A stretch of DNA of 64,000 bases from Candidatus Sneabacter namystus (GCF_008189685.1 NZ_CP043312.1:541312-605311), one strand, 5' to 3'. Counted from the first letter of the stretch, positions 37,336-46,031 are shown. Notes: generated by a model from the sequence alone, not told the origin. Numbers and translations are program-made.

Positions 37336-37808
37336 AACTTGCCTACTACCCCAGCACAATAGGCTATGGCCAAAGCATCTGATTCATCATAACTACTAAA
37401 TCGTATTCCATTATTATGCACAACCTTTACAACAAAATTACGCACCTGAGCTTTGCCTGATTTACCATTACCAGTAACAACTTTCTTCACAGTTACAGGG
37501 GCTACTTCTATTACAGGAATTTTTCTATCCCCTGCAAGTGCAAGTATAATGCCTCGTACATAACTCAACTTAAAGACAACTCCTATATCTTTTCTAAGAA
37601 ACACTTCCTCTATAGATATAGCATCTGGCCTATGCTCATCTAACAATTCGTGAAACTTTTTCATAAGCTTATACAGCCTTATAGAGATATTTTCAGCAGG
37701 GTTGGTAAAAATCGTGTCACTGTCTATATAAGAAGCAGCACCATCAGAATACTCTATTAAACTCCAACCACATACTAAAACACTTGGGTCAATACCAAAA
37801 ATTCTCAT
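37332..37808 (-). CDS. ruvC: Holliday junction resolvase RuvC
   Basis: RuvC cuts four-way DNA junctions made by recombination. The 158-residue protein has the RNase-H-like core with all acidic catalytic residues: Asp7 (IFGIDPS), Glu in SIEEVF, and Asp141 and Asp144 in SSYDESDALAIA. The length is standard and the C-terminus is slightly short. ruvA and ruvB are not in the window. The gene is the third of a compact minus-strand run from the ferredoxin reductase; the GST-fold gene lies six bases upstream. Confidence 0.95.
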   Translation of the reverse strand: MRIFGIDPSVLVCGWSLIEYSDGAASYIDSDTIFTNPAENISIRLYKLMKKFHELLDEHRPDAISIEEVFLRKDIGVVFKLSYVRGIILALAGDRKIPVIEVAPVTVKKVVTGNGKSGKAQVRNFVVKVVHNNGIRFSSYDESDALAIAYCAGVVGKF

Positions 37809-37814
37809 AACTTT

Positions 37815-38483
37815 CTAAAAATCTAATTCCATATAATGCTCTGGGGGCCTGATACTACTAAACCTAGACTTGAGCAACGCCCTAAAACATGGAACGGACT
37901 TCAAAACCTGATACCAACCACGCAATGTAGGGTACCTATACCATTCAACATAGTTAAAATAGTCTAACATTGCAACATGAGACGCTAAAGCAATATCAAC
38001 TACGCTCACTTTATCGTACAACAGAAAATTTCTATCCCTTATAACACAAGAAAAATAGTTTAAATAGTAGACCTGTCGAGACGTAGCGCTCCTCAACACA
38101 TCACCTCTAGGACTACCTCTATTGGCTAAAAGACGTAACAATTTTTCCTCTATTATTCTCTGAGATACGTGATAATAAAATTCTGAATTAATAACTGATA
38201 ACAACCTTCTCATCTCCGAAATGGCACGTAAACTACCGGGAAATATATGTGAATTTGGATACAAGGACAATAGAAATTCTAATATAGGGTATGCACCATC
38301 TATAACGCCAAATTTTCTGCATTTCAGCAAAGGTACAGTAGCAAAAGAACTAATATCAGCTAATTTAGCGTTACGATACCAGTATTCTTCTTGCAAGTAT
38401 TCACAATCAAGAGACATGTATTCCATAGTTACCATTATCTGACGTGATAAAGGGCATGATGGATGATGATATAAAACGTACAT
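37815..38483 (-). CDS. Glutathione S-transferase-fold protein, SspA-like
   Basis: The 222-residue protein has a thioredoxin-like N-terminal domain (MYVLYHHPSCPLSRQIMVTMEY) and an all-helical C-terminal domain with the GST N-capping feature SVVDIALASHVAMLDYF. Members include true glutathione transferases and the RNA-polymerase-binding stringent starvation protein SspA; the single Cys10 in HPSCPLS and lack of an obvious catalytic Ser/Tyr do not allow a choice. It sits between folD and ruvC on the same strand with eight- and six-base gaps. Activity is not predictable from this sequence. Confidence 0.75.
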   Translation of the reverse strand: MYVLYHHPSCPLSRQIMVTMEYMSLDCEYLQEEYWYRNAKLADISSFATVPLLKCRKFGVIDGAYPILEFLLSLYPNSHIFPGSLRAISEMRRLLSVINSEFYYHVSQRIIEEKLLRLLANRGSPRGDVLRSATSRQVYYLNYFSCVIRDRNFLLYDKVSVVDIALASHVAMLDYFNYVEWYRYPTLRGWYQVLKSVPCFRALLKSRFSSIRPPEHYMELDF

Positions 38484-38491
38484 TGTTATTT

Positions 38492-39367
38492 TTAGTAAAA
38501 CACTTTATAAGAGTTGTCTTTTACATGCAAACATGCACTTTTGACAGTATTTGCCAAAAGAAATGCCACTGTCATTGGCCCAACACCACCTGGTACCGGA
38601 GTAATAGTCGATATATATCCGTTTACATCCTGAAAATCAACATCACCTACAAATACATCTCCTACACGAGAAATACCAACATCTATAACTGTACTACCTC
38701 TAGAAAAATATTCTTTACCAAACCTATTAGGTATACCTGTAGCAACAATAACAATGTCACCTGATTTAGTTACATTTGCAAGATTAGCAGTTTTACTATG
38801 ACATATAGTCACAGTAGCATCATAATTAAGCAACAACGAAGCAAGTGGCCTACCAACAATATTTGACCTTCCAACTACAACAACATGTTTACCTTTTACA
38901 GATGAGACTGATGTAATTAAGCGTAAACATCCAAGAGGTGTACAAGGTATAAAAGCATCCTCATTATTCTTGGTCAACAATCCTACATTTACAGGGTTCA
39001 GTCCATCTACATCTTTGCAAGGTGCAATCGCCTTAGAGATACTATGTGCACATAATGAAGAAGGTAATGGTAATTGTACTATAACACCATGTATCTTTCG
39101 ATCATCATTCAGTTTTTTTAGAAGACTCATCAAATCATCATACGAACAATCCATATCTTTCTGACAGAGAGTAGTTTGTATACCTACCTCTCTGGCTTTA
39201 TTAATTTTATTACGCACATACAAAGCACTAGCAGGGTCATTACCAACTATCACGATAGCCAAATGGGGAACGATATCATATGTGCTCTTTAAAAAAAGAG
39301 TCACCCGACTAACTTCTTGCAATAAATTTTTAGCAAGTTTTTTTCCATCTATTAGCTTTGATAGCAT
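38492..39367 (-). CDS. folD: Methylenetetrahydrofolate dehydrogenase/cyclohydrolase FolD
   Basis: FolD interconverts 5,10-methylene- and 10-formyl-tetrahydrofolate, supplying one-carbon units for formyl-Met-tRNA and purine or thymidylate synthesis. The 291-residue protein has YVRNKINKAREVGI with the catalytic Lys, VQLPLPSSL, KDVDGLNPVNVG, VVVGRSNIVGRP for NADP binding and the terminal TPVPGGVGPMTVA. The length is normal. Its start abuts the stop of the ferredoxin-NADP reductase gene with no gap, so NADPH-producing and NADP-linked enzymes are co-transcribed here. Confidence 0.96.
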   Translation of the reverse strand: MLSKLIDGKKLAKNLLQEVSRVTLFLKSTYDIVPHLAIVIVGNDPASALYVRNKINKAREVGIQTTLCQKDMDCSYDDLMSLLKKLNDDRKIHGVIVQLPLPSSLCAHSISKAIAPCKDVDGLNPVNVGLLTKNNEDAFIPCTPLGCLRLITSVSSVKGKHVVVVGRSNIVGRPLASLLLNYDATVTICHSKTANLANVTKSGDIVIVATGIPNRFGKEYFSRGSTVIDVGISRVGDVFVGDVDFQDVNGYISTITPVPGGVGPMTVAFLLANTVKSACLHVKDNSYKVFY

Positions 39368-40384
39368 CTAATTTGGCACACCTTGAGTAGTAGAATACTG
39401 AAATCTGAGAGTTTTTTCAGGAAATACTTTTGCATAAGCATCATGTAAAGCAAATGACACCTCAGCAAAGCCAGTTAAAATTAGCTTTAATTTATGTTCA
39501 TAAAGTGCAATATCCCCCACCGCATATACACCAGGTAAATTGGTCATACAAGTGGGATAACTCACCATAACTTTACCTTTGTCCACGCTCAGCCCCCAAT
39601 TTTCTATTGGGCCTAGACGACTCTTAAGACCAAAACAACACAACACCTTATCAACTGCTAAACGCCTAACCTCTCCTTCCTTGATGGATGCTATATCAAC
39701 AGCCTCCACAACACCTCCTTTACCCATGATATCATACACTTGATACGGAGCGCAAATCTCAACAATACCGGCATCAACAAATTTCAACATTTTCTGCAAA
39801 CTTTCTTCTGCACAACGAAATTTTTCACGTCTATGCACCAAAAATATCTTCTTCGCAACACCTGATAAGATGTTCACCCAATCTACAGCTGAATCTCCTC
39901 CTCCCGCTATTAAAACTACTTGTCCATCAAAGTGTGAATAATCTTTAACGCAATACGCCACACTCCCAGATAACTCAAAGCTATCAATGCCTTTTATGTC
40001 AGGCTTATTTGGAACAAAAGAACCATTACCAGCAGCAATGAGTACAACAGAAGATTCGCACTCTATCCCACTTTGTGTTTTTATCAACCACTTATCTCTC
40101 TCTTGAGTAAGTTCGGAAACCATATCTCCCAAATGATAAACAGGACGAAATGGTGCCGCCTGGTCTATTAAAGATTTAACGAGTGCCTCAGCAGCTATAC
40201 ATGGGTGCCCCGGAATATCGTAAATTGGCTTTTTAGGATACAAAGCTGTACACTGTCCACCTAGCGTTTCCAACGCATCAAAAAGATTTACTTTCATTCC
40301 TAGCATTCCAGCCTGAAAAATAGAAAACAAACCAACGGGCCCACCGCCTATAACCACAACATCCGTTTTAATACGACTATCCAT
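39368..40384 (-). CDS. Ferredoxin--NADP(+) reductase, thioredoxin-reductase-like type
   Basis: This 338-residue flavoprotein transfers electrons between NADPH and ferredoxin. It has an FAD-binding GGGPVGLFSIFQAG near the N-terminus, GGQCTALYPKKPIYDIPGHP, a second dinucleotide motif GGGDSAVDW for NADPH, and a late GVYAVGDI. The CxxC redox pair of true thioredoxin reductases is absent between the two nucleotide domains, which marks the YumC-type FNR. A seven-iron ferredoxin gene at 46.4 kb could encode a partner. The gene starts at 40384 and leads the run FNR-folD-GST-ruvC. It is divergent from ssrA. Confidence 0.92.
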   Translation of the reverse strand: MDSRIKTDVVVIGGGPVGLFSIFQAGMLGMKVNLFDALETLGGQCTALYPKKPIYDIPGHPCIAAEALVKSLIDQAAPFRPVYHLGDMVSELTQERDKWLIKTQSGIECESSVVLIAAGNGSFVPNKPDIKGIDSFELSGSVAYCVKDYSHFDGQVVLIAGGGDSAVDWVNILSGVAKKIFLVHRREKFRCAEESLQKMLKFVDAGIVEICAPYQVYDIMGKGGVVEAVDIASIKEGEVRRLAVDKVLCCFGLKSRLGPIENWGLSVDKGKVMVSYPTCMTNLPGVYAVGDIALYEHKLKLILTGFAEVSFALHDAYAKVFPEKTLRFQYSTTQGVPN

Positions 40385-40450
40385 AATTTGTAGATTAATT
40401 CATAAACAACACTACAGTATATAAGATGACAACATTTAACAAATATAAAA

Positions 40451-40478
40451 TTGATCTTGCAACTGTTTTTGCTACAAT
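40451..40478 (+). promoter_or_regulatory. Promoter of the permuted ssrA gene
   Basis: TTGATC at 40451-40456 and TACAAT at 40473-40478 are 16 bases apart, consistent with the housekeeping sigma factor. The predicted start is about 40485, just before the acceptor piece of the tmRNA. Confidence 0.55.
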
Positions 40479-40484
40479 GTCTGT

Positions 40485-40800
40485 GTACATTCGCAGTGTA
40501 CTATGGCGATAAACTGTACTTATAATAGCAAACGTGGACCCGGGGGCAGTACCCGGCACCTCCACCAAAAAAGGCACATGCAAATGGGGGTGACATAGTA
40601 TCGACACTTTGACGAAAGGGGTACATTTCTCTCGGGGACAGATCACCCGATTTGTAGTTTCTGCAATAAAAAGATCTATTCCTTAAACGGAAACAACAAC
40701 AAAAGGTGGGCTCTAGCTGCTTAAAGTAGCTATCCTCCAGCGGTTCCGAGGGCTTTCCGAGCAACAGAAAAGCTCTCAACTAAAATCTTGAATGCAAATT
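40485..40800 (+). ncRNA. ssrA: Two-piece (circularly permuted) tmRNA
   Basis: tmRNA rescues stalled ribosomes and tags the nascent protein. The acceptor piece comes first and ends at 40567 with T-arm CCGGGGGCAGTACCCGG and CACCTCCACCA. An 18-base intervening segment follows, and the coding piece starts at 40586 with GGGGGTGACATAGTATCGAC. GGGGGTG (40586-40592) pairs over seven positions with CACCTCC (40557-40563), forming the acceptor stem from two separate RNAs. The tag frame ends NGNNNKRWALAA with TAA at 40722-40724, inside a hairpin AGCTGC/GTAGCT. The resume codon is unclear; TTA at 40683 is the best-placed candidate. A CTCGGG/CCCGA stem in PK1 position is visible. The 3' end is estimated. 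Confidence 0.9.
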
Positions 40801-40905
40801 TCTTTTCAAACAGACAAAGCTCTTTCAACAGTGAAACAAAAACTGCCCACGTACGCGCGAAAAAGCTGACGCAAAGAACACTAACAAAATACGAATGTCG
40901 TAGAT

Positions 40906-41154
40906 CTAAACGACAGAAATAGCAACCCTGTTATTAGATTGCCTGAAAAATTTCACGATCCCCTCTTGAACAGCAAAAATAGTATGATCTTTTCCAACGC
41001 CAACACCAACGCCTGGTAAAAACTTTGTACCACGCTGTCTTACTATAATGGAGCCTGACGAAATCTTTTGACCATCAGAACATTTAACACCTAAACGACG
41101 ACCAGCAGAATCTCTGCCATTACGTGAAACACCTCCAGTTTTTTTGGTAGCCAT
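40906..41154 (-). CDS. rpmA: 50S ribosomal protein L27
   Basis: L27 contributes its N-terminus to the peptidyl transferase centre. The 82-residue protein opens with the near-invariant [24 protein letters not shown] and keeps the [26 protein letters not shown] block. There is no cleavable N-terminal extension of the Firmicutes type. It follows rplU by 22 bases, the usual order, and is the last gene of the minus-strand operon that begins with the flagellar-like cluster. It converges on ssrA. Confidence 0.97.
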   Translation of the reverse strand: MATKKTGGVSRNGRDSAGRRLGVKCSDGQKISSGSIIVRQRGTKFLPGVGVGVGKDHTIFAVQEGIVKFFRQSNNRVAISVV

Positions 41155-41176
41155 AGCATCTTACCTAACACATTTA

Positions 41177-41488
41177 TTATTTTATTCCGATAATTCTAAC
41201 CTTAGTAACAGGCTGACGATGTCCAAGTTTACGCCTATAGTTCTTTCTTGCATGCTTCTTAAAAACGATCACTTTATCTTCTCTGCAATGCTCCATCACA
41301 GTAGCTTTAATTGAAGCATTAGGTACGACTGGCGCCCCAATCTTAATCTCTCCGTCGTCAGATTCAAGAAACAGCACTTCATCAAACATTACATCATCGC
41401 CGACATTTGCAACTATCTTCTCTACCGCTACAACATCACCCGCAGAAACCTTATACTGCTTCCCACCAGACTTTATAATCGCAAACAT
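41177..41488 (-). CDS. rplU: 50S ribosomal protein L21
   Basis: L21 binds 23S rRNA and supports L20. The 103-residue protein has the standard start MFAIIKSGGKQYKVSAGDVV and the C-terminal block KVIVFKKHARKNYRRKLGHRQPVTKVRI. Its ATG overlaps the stop of the upstream FlgL-like gene by one base (TAATG), an arrangement that normally means translational coupling. It precedes rpmA. The promoter is not obvious immediately upstream, so the ribosomal pair may be transcribed from within or before the unusual upstream genes. Confidence 0.97.
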   Translation of the reverse strand: MFAIIKSGGKQYKVSAGDVVAVEKIVANVGDDVMFDEVLFLESDDGEIKIGAPVVPNASIKATVMEHCREDKVIVFKKHARKNYRRKLGHRQPVTKVRIIGIK

Positions 41489-42318
41489 TATCCCCTTCTG
41501 TTCTTGTTAATATACATATTAGACATTACATCATCCCACATTTCATGCGCTCTTCTCTCGTCATCGATTAAAGATATACTTCTTGCAACATCCATAGGAT
41601 CAGGAGAGTAACGCTTTAACACAGCCTGCAGAGATGCAACCTTACTCTTAAGGCTACCTACCACACTCTCTATCTTAGATGAAACACCGCCGAATCTGTC
41701 TACAAGACCTCGCACATCTAAAGAAGCCTTCTTTAAAGCTTTAAAATACTCTTCAACAACGACGCTCTTACTCTTACCAGTAACAGTATCAACAGCTCCA
41801 GCAGGCAAAGAATCTAACTCTTTTTTCACATCTTTCATAATCCCATCTATATCCTTCGCATCAAGATCCACCTGTTCAAGGTACACAGACTCAGACATTT
41901 TATCATCAAATAAACGCCTCACATCTTCAAATCTAGACAAAACAATCACCTTACGAACCGAAACCGCACTCACCAAACGCTCTTCGTCTTCCGATGTAAC
42001 ATTTGCTATACCATTTCGTACAGCATGTTCATATTCTTGTTCAACTTCCTGCATTATTTTATCTAAAGAACTCCAGAAAGCTGTCCAACGCTCTGATACT
42101 TCCTTTACAATCAAACTTTTCTCCAAACCATACTCTGCTCCAGAAGAAGCCTCATGCAACTCGCACATACCATCTAAGTGCTGCTTACGCTCAAAAGCAG
42201 ACATACGAGATAATGGCAAACCAAACATTTTCTTGGTTTCTTGAGCTAACTTTATATTCTGTAACAACGAACCAAGACCCGATAAACCTTGGCAGTTACT
42301 CAATTTTGTTAATGACAT
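41488..42318 (-). CDS. Divergent hook-associated protein FlgL-like (proposed)
   Basis: I do not recognise this 276-residue protein directly. It is almost wholly alpha-helical by composition. The N-terminal part has heptad-like stretches (SSLDKIMQEVEQEYEHAVRNG followed by NVTSEDEERL), resembling the FlgL/flagellin segment that reads roughly L-x2-A-x2-A-NGT-x-S-x-x-D/E. The C-terminal part (SPDPMDVARSISLIDDERRAHEMWDDVM) resembles the family end, where a Ser/Asp-rich turn precedes a long assembly helix. Length fits FlgL of alphaproteobacteria, and it directly follows the FlgK-like gene with one base between, as flgL follows flgK. FlgL would join the hook to the filament. The match is inference; an unrelated coiled-coil protein remains possible. 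Confidence 0.42.
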   Translation of the reverse strand: MSLTKLSNCQGLSGLGSLLQNIKLAQETKKMFGLPLSRMSAFERKQHLDGMCELHEASSGAEYGLEKSLIVKEVSERWTAFWSSLDKIMQEVEQEYEHAVRNGIANVTSEDEERLVSAVSVRKVIVLSRFEDVRRLFDDKMSESVYLEQVDLDAKDIDGIMKDVKKELDSLPAGAVDTVTGKSKSVVVEEYFKALKKASLDVRGLVDRFGGVSSKIESVVGSLKSKVASLQAVLKRYSPDPMDVARSISLIDDERRAHEMWDDVMSNMYINKNRRG

Positions 42319-42319
42319 A

Positions 42320-43780
42320 TCATCCTCTTACTATTCCCTTTGCACAATCTAGCAAGCTATCAAGAAACTTGTTCACAGATTGTATGAGGAGGTTAATATA
42401 TTCCAGAGTTCTTGCCAAGTCTTTTTCTTCAGAAACTAACTCTGCTTGCAACAAAGAATACTGGAAGACCTGTTCTTTTTGCACAGCATCTTTTTCAGAC
42501 GCAGCTAGTTCAACAGAGTCATGGTAATGTTTAAAAATTTCAGGTATCTCATTTGAACAATAAGTAATTACATCTTTTACAGTAGAAAAACAATCTTGCA
42601 CCTGCTTTCCCTTGGTGCAAGTACCCTTCCAAGCCTTGTTAAATTCAATCAGTACATCTCCATCTGCAGGCTTATCTTTCAAAGATAGCAAATCTTTACT
42701 ACCAGCTGCGTTAGATAAACAAGCATTCACTTCCTTACATACGGATTCGGCTACTTGGGTTAAATACATACGTACTTTAGGAATCACAAGCGAATGCATC
42801 TCAGCTAATCCAGACAATCTGCCTCCACCTAATACGCTTACATCTGACTCAAACTGTATACCTTTATCTGATTTTGCGCCCTTGTCAGCCGAGGCACCAT
42901 CTACATTTGTCTTTGATGTAAAATTATTCAGCATAAAACTCTTAGAACTATCACCTTTTTTCTCTTTTGCACCCCTTATATTGTCTAAACGTACGCCAAA
43001 TGACAGGCCATCGCTATTTTTATCATCGATATCTATAACAACTGCACCTGAGATAAAATCATTTGCAGAGATAGACGCACCTAATACTTTAATAGGTACC
43101 TGTGCCTTTGAACCTTCGAAAGATACTCCAGATGAATCTATTTCAACAAATTCAGACAATTTATTGATCGCTTCATAACATTGCTCTCCCTTACCCATCA
43201 CTTCAAATTCAGAAGAAGAACTAGGTACACTCTTCATGCTTTTTGCGACATCAGACAATTTTAAAGCAGAATTATTAAAATCATTGACTTGTTTTACAAG
43301 ATCACTAAACACTGAACGCTTAGTTACGTGCAAAACGCTATTCAAATCATTAACAAGAGATACTAGCCTTTCTACATTAGATATCACTACGTCAAGATCA
43401 TGAGCACTGAGCGCCCCTTTATCTGTGTGACGTTTCACTACCCCTTGAACATCTAAGATTTGTTTAACAAGTTTAGGGGTGTTACTAGCATCAGAAAAAG
43501 CAACTTCTAAATTATCACAATACTTACTCAAGCTAGACATTTTCTCAAATGCACTATTAGCAGCAAATTGCTTTGCACCGCCTGCCCAATCTATATCACA
43601 GCTCCAATTTTTGCGTACCGTAGAAGAATAACCAAGCTTATCTACAGCTTCATCACAATTAGATCTCAAGTTAATATAAGTAGCCCTATTTCCCATAGAG
43701 CGCCTTGCAACGTTTAAAGCACACCTATCCATAAGATATTTCTGCTGGCCACACAACAAGCCTAAACCCTTTATAGTCAT
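42320..43780 (-). CDS. Divergent hook-associated protein FlgK-like (proposed)
   Basis: No easy homologue is seen for this 486-residue protein, which is rich in Ser, Val, Lys and Asp. Three places suggest FlgK. The N-terminal helix GLGLLCGQQKYLMDRCALNVA occupies the position of the coiled-coil assembly helix. At about 115-160, VERLVSLVNDLNSVLHV then SDLVKQVNDFNNSALKLSDV follows the FlgK pattern of paired 'LA/LV..iN.l...l' helices. The C-terminus SEEKDLARTLEYINLLIQSVNKFLDSLL follows the axial-protein ending 'eE.anLi.yQ.aYqA.akvi.t..emldtLL'. Length is typical of FlgK. Position between an FlgN-sized and an FlgL-sized gene supports this. It is exported without a signal peptide in flagellar systems, consistent with the lack of one here. 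Confidence 0.48.
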   Translation of the reverse strand: MTIKGLGLLCGQQKYLMDRCALNVARRSMGNRATYINLRSNCDEAVDKLGYSSTVRKNWSCDIDWAGGAKQFAANSAFEKMSSLSKYCDNLEVAFSDASNTPKLVKQILDVQGVVKRHTDKGALSAHDLDVVISNVERLVSLVNDLNSVLHVTKRSVFSDLVKQVNDFNNSALKLSDVAKSMKSVPSSSSEFEVMGKGEQCYEAINKLSEFVEIDSSGVSFEGSKAQVPIKVLGASISANDFISGAVVIDIDDKNSDGLSFGVRLDNIRGAKEKKGDSSKSFMLNNFTSKTNVDGASADKGAKSDKGIQFESDVSVLGGGRLSGLAEMHSLVIPKVRMYLTQVAESVCKEVNACLSNAAGSKDLLSLKDKPADGDVLIEFNKAWKGTCTKGKQVQDCFSTVKDVITYCSNEIPEIFKHYHDSVELAASEKDAVQKEQVFQYSLLQAELVSEEKDLARTLEYINLLIQSVNKFLDSLLDCAKGIVRG

Positions 43781-43799
43781 AAACTACACACAAATTTAA

Positions 43800-44186
43800 T
43801 TAACATTCTTCGTCTATCACGCCTCCCTTACCAGCAGACCTATACATATTATAGTTTTCATCTCCTATAGCGGACGAAAGCAATGAACGAAAATCATCCA
43901 ACGTTTTACTCCATATTTCAGACTTACCAGCTATCTCTTTTCTAACCTGAGCAGTTAGGCCGTGCGGAAAATCAGCATGAGATTCAATAGCATCAAACAT
44001 GCCTGTAGCACTTTCTACTACCTTTCCTAATTCTGAAACTACAGCAAAAAAACCCTTTGTATTACCTTGTCGCAACAAATCCTGCCCTTGCTTACTAAGC
44101 TCTACCACATTCTCAACCGCGAGCTTCACATCTTCAACCAGCTTCATCAAGGAAGTAGTCTCACTACTAGGTACGTCCAACATCAA
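43800..44186 (-). CDS. Small helical protein, FlgN chaperone-like (proposed)
   Basis: This 128-residue protein has no recognisable motif but is predicted to be almost all helix: KLVEDVKLAVENVVELSKQG, then VVSELGKVVESATGMFDAIE, then a third helix around SKTLDDFRSLLSSAIG. This three-helix plan, the length and an ending with YNMYRSAGKGG resemble FlgN, the export chaperone for FlgK and FlgL, which in many bacteria ends with a Tyr-x-x-x-G sequence. It lies just upstream of the FlgK-like gene, where flgN is commonly found. It overlaps the preceding gene by four bases (ATGA). The assignment rests on size, helicity and order. Confidence 0.38.
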   Translation of the reverse strand: MMLDVPSSETTSLMKLVEDVKLAVENVVELSKQGQDLLRQGNTKGFFAVVSELGKVVESATGMFDAIESHADFPHGLTAQVRKEIAGKSEIWSKTLDDFRSLLSSAIGDENYNMYRSAGKGGVIDEEC

Positions 44187-44509
44187 ACCTTAATATCTAA
44201 AGTATTGCCAGAATATAACTTGCCTTTATCATACCCACAATGTACATCTAGTTCCTGCATTTTTCGAGAGATACCAGAAGAACACAAATCAGCAATCATA
44301 TCTTGCACCAAATTTTCTATATGAACCTTAACGCACTTACCAGTAAAAACTTCACTTTCATTACTCGTAACATTACCACTAGCAATTTTAGAAACCTTAA
44401 ACGCCCCCTTAATCAACATACTTACACCTTGGGAAACAGAGCGAAAATCAGATACGGTCGGAGTCGAAACTCCAGGGGTGCGAGCCCCAAAAAAAACACT
44501 TACAGACAT
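44183..44509 (-). CDS. Small protein, FlgJ rod-binding-domain-like (proposed)
   Basis: This 108-residue protein starts MSVSVFFGARTPGVSTPTVS and is not recognised. The middle contains VSMLIKGAFKVSKIASGN and the C-terminal part reads FTGKCVKVHIENLVQDMIADLCSSGISRKMQEL, which follows the general order of the FlgJ rod-binding domain (an 'mlk' helix, an 'fGg' turn, then a helix ending in 'ia.sGGiGia..l'). Alphaproteobacterial FlgJ proteins are often this short and lack the muramidase domain. It is the first gene of the operon, in the position flgJ takes before flgN-flgK-flgL elsewhere. It is the weakest of the four assignments. Confidence 0.33.
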   Translation of the reverse strand: MSVSVFFGARTPGVSTPTVSDFRSVSQGVSMLIKGAFKVSKIASGNVTSNESEVFTGKCVKVHIENLVQDMIADLCSSGISRKMQELDVHCGYDKGKLYSGNTLDIKV

Positions 44510-44630
44510 ACAGCAACCACATTTCGTAATCTATCGTTCAGAGAACTGTTACCATAATAGCAAAATTATGTCCAGAAATCTTATTCATATAAAAACAAAA
44601 TTTCTCTTATAATATGCATATAATGCATAT

Positions 44631-46031
44631 CTATTGAGGATTCATCGAGTCAAAAAAGTCCTCGTTAGTTTTGGTATTTTTCAATTTTGCGAGTAAGAAA
44701 TCTATAGATTCCAAAGTATTCATAGGAACCAAAATTTTTCTCAAAATCCACATTTTATTCAAAACAGCTTTGCCAACAAGCAATTCTTCTCTACGGGTAC
44801 CAGATTTACTGATATCAATCGCAGGATATGTTCTCTTATCCGCCACCCTTCTATCTAGAATAACTTCAGAGTTACCAGTACCTTTAAATTCTTCGAAAAT
44901 AACCTCGTCCATCCTAGACCCAGTCTCTACAAGAGCGGTAGCAATAACAGTTAAAGAACCACCATGTTCTATATTTCTTGCTGCGCCAAAAAATCTCTTT
45001 GGTCTTTGCAAGGCATTAGAATCTACACCTCCAGTTAGTACTTTACCAGAAGACGGCATAACAGCATTATACGCTCTTGCAAGTCGTGTAATAGAATCCA
45101 AAAGGATAATCACATCCTTTTTATGTTCCACTAACCTTTTTGCTTTCTCTATAACTACTTCAGCTATCTGCACATGCCTATTAGCAGGCTCGTCAAAAGT
45201 AGAACTTACAACTTCACCTTTTACACATCTTTGCATGTCAGTTAATTCTTCTGGCCTTTCACCTATCATAAGAACAATAAGAAATGCTTCTGGATGATTT
45301 TGAGCAATAACATGAGCTAAATTTTTCAACAACACAGTTTTTCCAGTACGCGGCGGTGCCACAATTAAGCTTCTTTGTCCTTTACCTATAGGGGCTACAA
45401 TATCAATAACCCTAGTACTTATATCATTTTCACCAGCATTGTCAGTTTCAAGTAATAATTTTTCTTCAGGAAATATAGGAATTAAGTTATCAAAATGAGA
45501 ACGCTTGACCGCTTCTTTCACAGGTAAGAAATTTACCTTATTTACTCTAGAAAGAGCAAAATATCTCTCAGAACCATTGCGTGGAGCGCGCACCTCCCCT
45601 TCCAATGTGTCTCCTGTAAGTAAAGAAAATCTTCTAATTTGACTAGGAGAAACATACACATCGTCAGGACCGGCAAGATAATTTGCCTCTGCTGATCTTA
45701 AAAAACCAAACCCTTCTGATAAAACCTCTAACACTCCTTCAACAACTATCTCTCCTCCATATTCTACAATTTTCTTCATAGCAAAGAAAATAAGATCTTG
45801 CTTTAACAATCCGGCATAATGCTTGAGTCCTAACTTGTCCATTAAAGCATACAAACGCTCAGGATCCATTTTCCTAAACTCTTTAACGTATACCTTACAA
45901 CCACCAAACAGCTCTTCTAATAACTTCTTTTTTCCAGAATCTTTCTTAGCATTAGAATCCGCTAGCGAATCTTCGCAGCTAGTTGCACCACCATCGTGTG
46001 CAGGAATTTCATTGTGAGAATTTTCTTTCAT
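44631..46031 (-). CDS. rho: Transcription termination factor Rho
   Basis: Rho is a hexameric RNA helicase that ends transcription of untranslated RNA. The first ATG (46031) gives 466 residues starting MKENSHNEI; a TTG 12 bases upstream is unlikely. A charged N-terminal extension precedes the RNA-binding domain ([37 protein letters not shown]). Walker A lies in [18 protein letters not shown], Walker B in [16 protein letters not shown], and the Q and R loops follow. Bicyclomycin-contact residues around the [12 protein letters not shown] block look normal. The 5' region holds palindromic sequence (46189-46233) that may affect its expression. Confidence 0.96.
   Translation of the reverse strand: MKENSHNEIPAHDGGATSCEDSLADSNAKKDSGKKKLLEELFGGCKVYVKEFRKMDPERLYALMDKLGLKHYAGLLKQDLIFFAMKKIVEYGGEIVVEGVLEVLSEGFGFLRSAEANYLAGPDDVYVSPSQIRRFSLLTGDTLEGEVRAPRNGSERYFALSRVNKVNFLPVKEAVKRSHFDNLIPIFPEEKLLLETDNAGENDISTRVIDIVAPIGKGQRSLIVAPPRTGKTVLLKNLAHVIAQNHPEAFLIVLMIGERPEELTDMQRCVKGEVVSSTFDEPANRHVQIAEVVIEKAKRLVEHKKDVIILLDSITRLARAYNAVMPSSGKVLTGGVDSNALQRPKRFFGAARNIEHGGSLTVIATALVETGSRMDEVIFEEFKGTGNSEVILDRRVADKRTYPAIDISKSGTRREELLVGKAVLNKMWILRKILVPMNTLESIDFLLAKLKNTKTNEDFFDSMNPQ

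Noticed and set aside
40395..40779. Two overlapping minus-strand open frames of 83 and 92 codons
   Set aside because: They cover the tmRNA gene, whose structure explains the sequence.
42003..42527. 174-codon open frame on the plus strand
   Set aside because: It spans the junction of two tightly packed minus-strand genes and has no plausible neighbours, so it is treated as a shadow frame.
42612..43178. 188-codon open frame on the plus strand
   Set aside because: It is antisense to the FlgK-like gene. The minus-strand gene fits the operon with overlapping stops and starts, while this frame is isolated and Ser/Pro-rich, as expected for a shadow.
44671..45297. 208-codon open frame on the plus strand
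   Set aside because: It lies wholly antisense to rho, whose protein is fully conserved, and its translation has no recognisable pattern.
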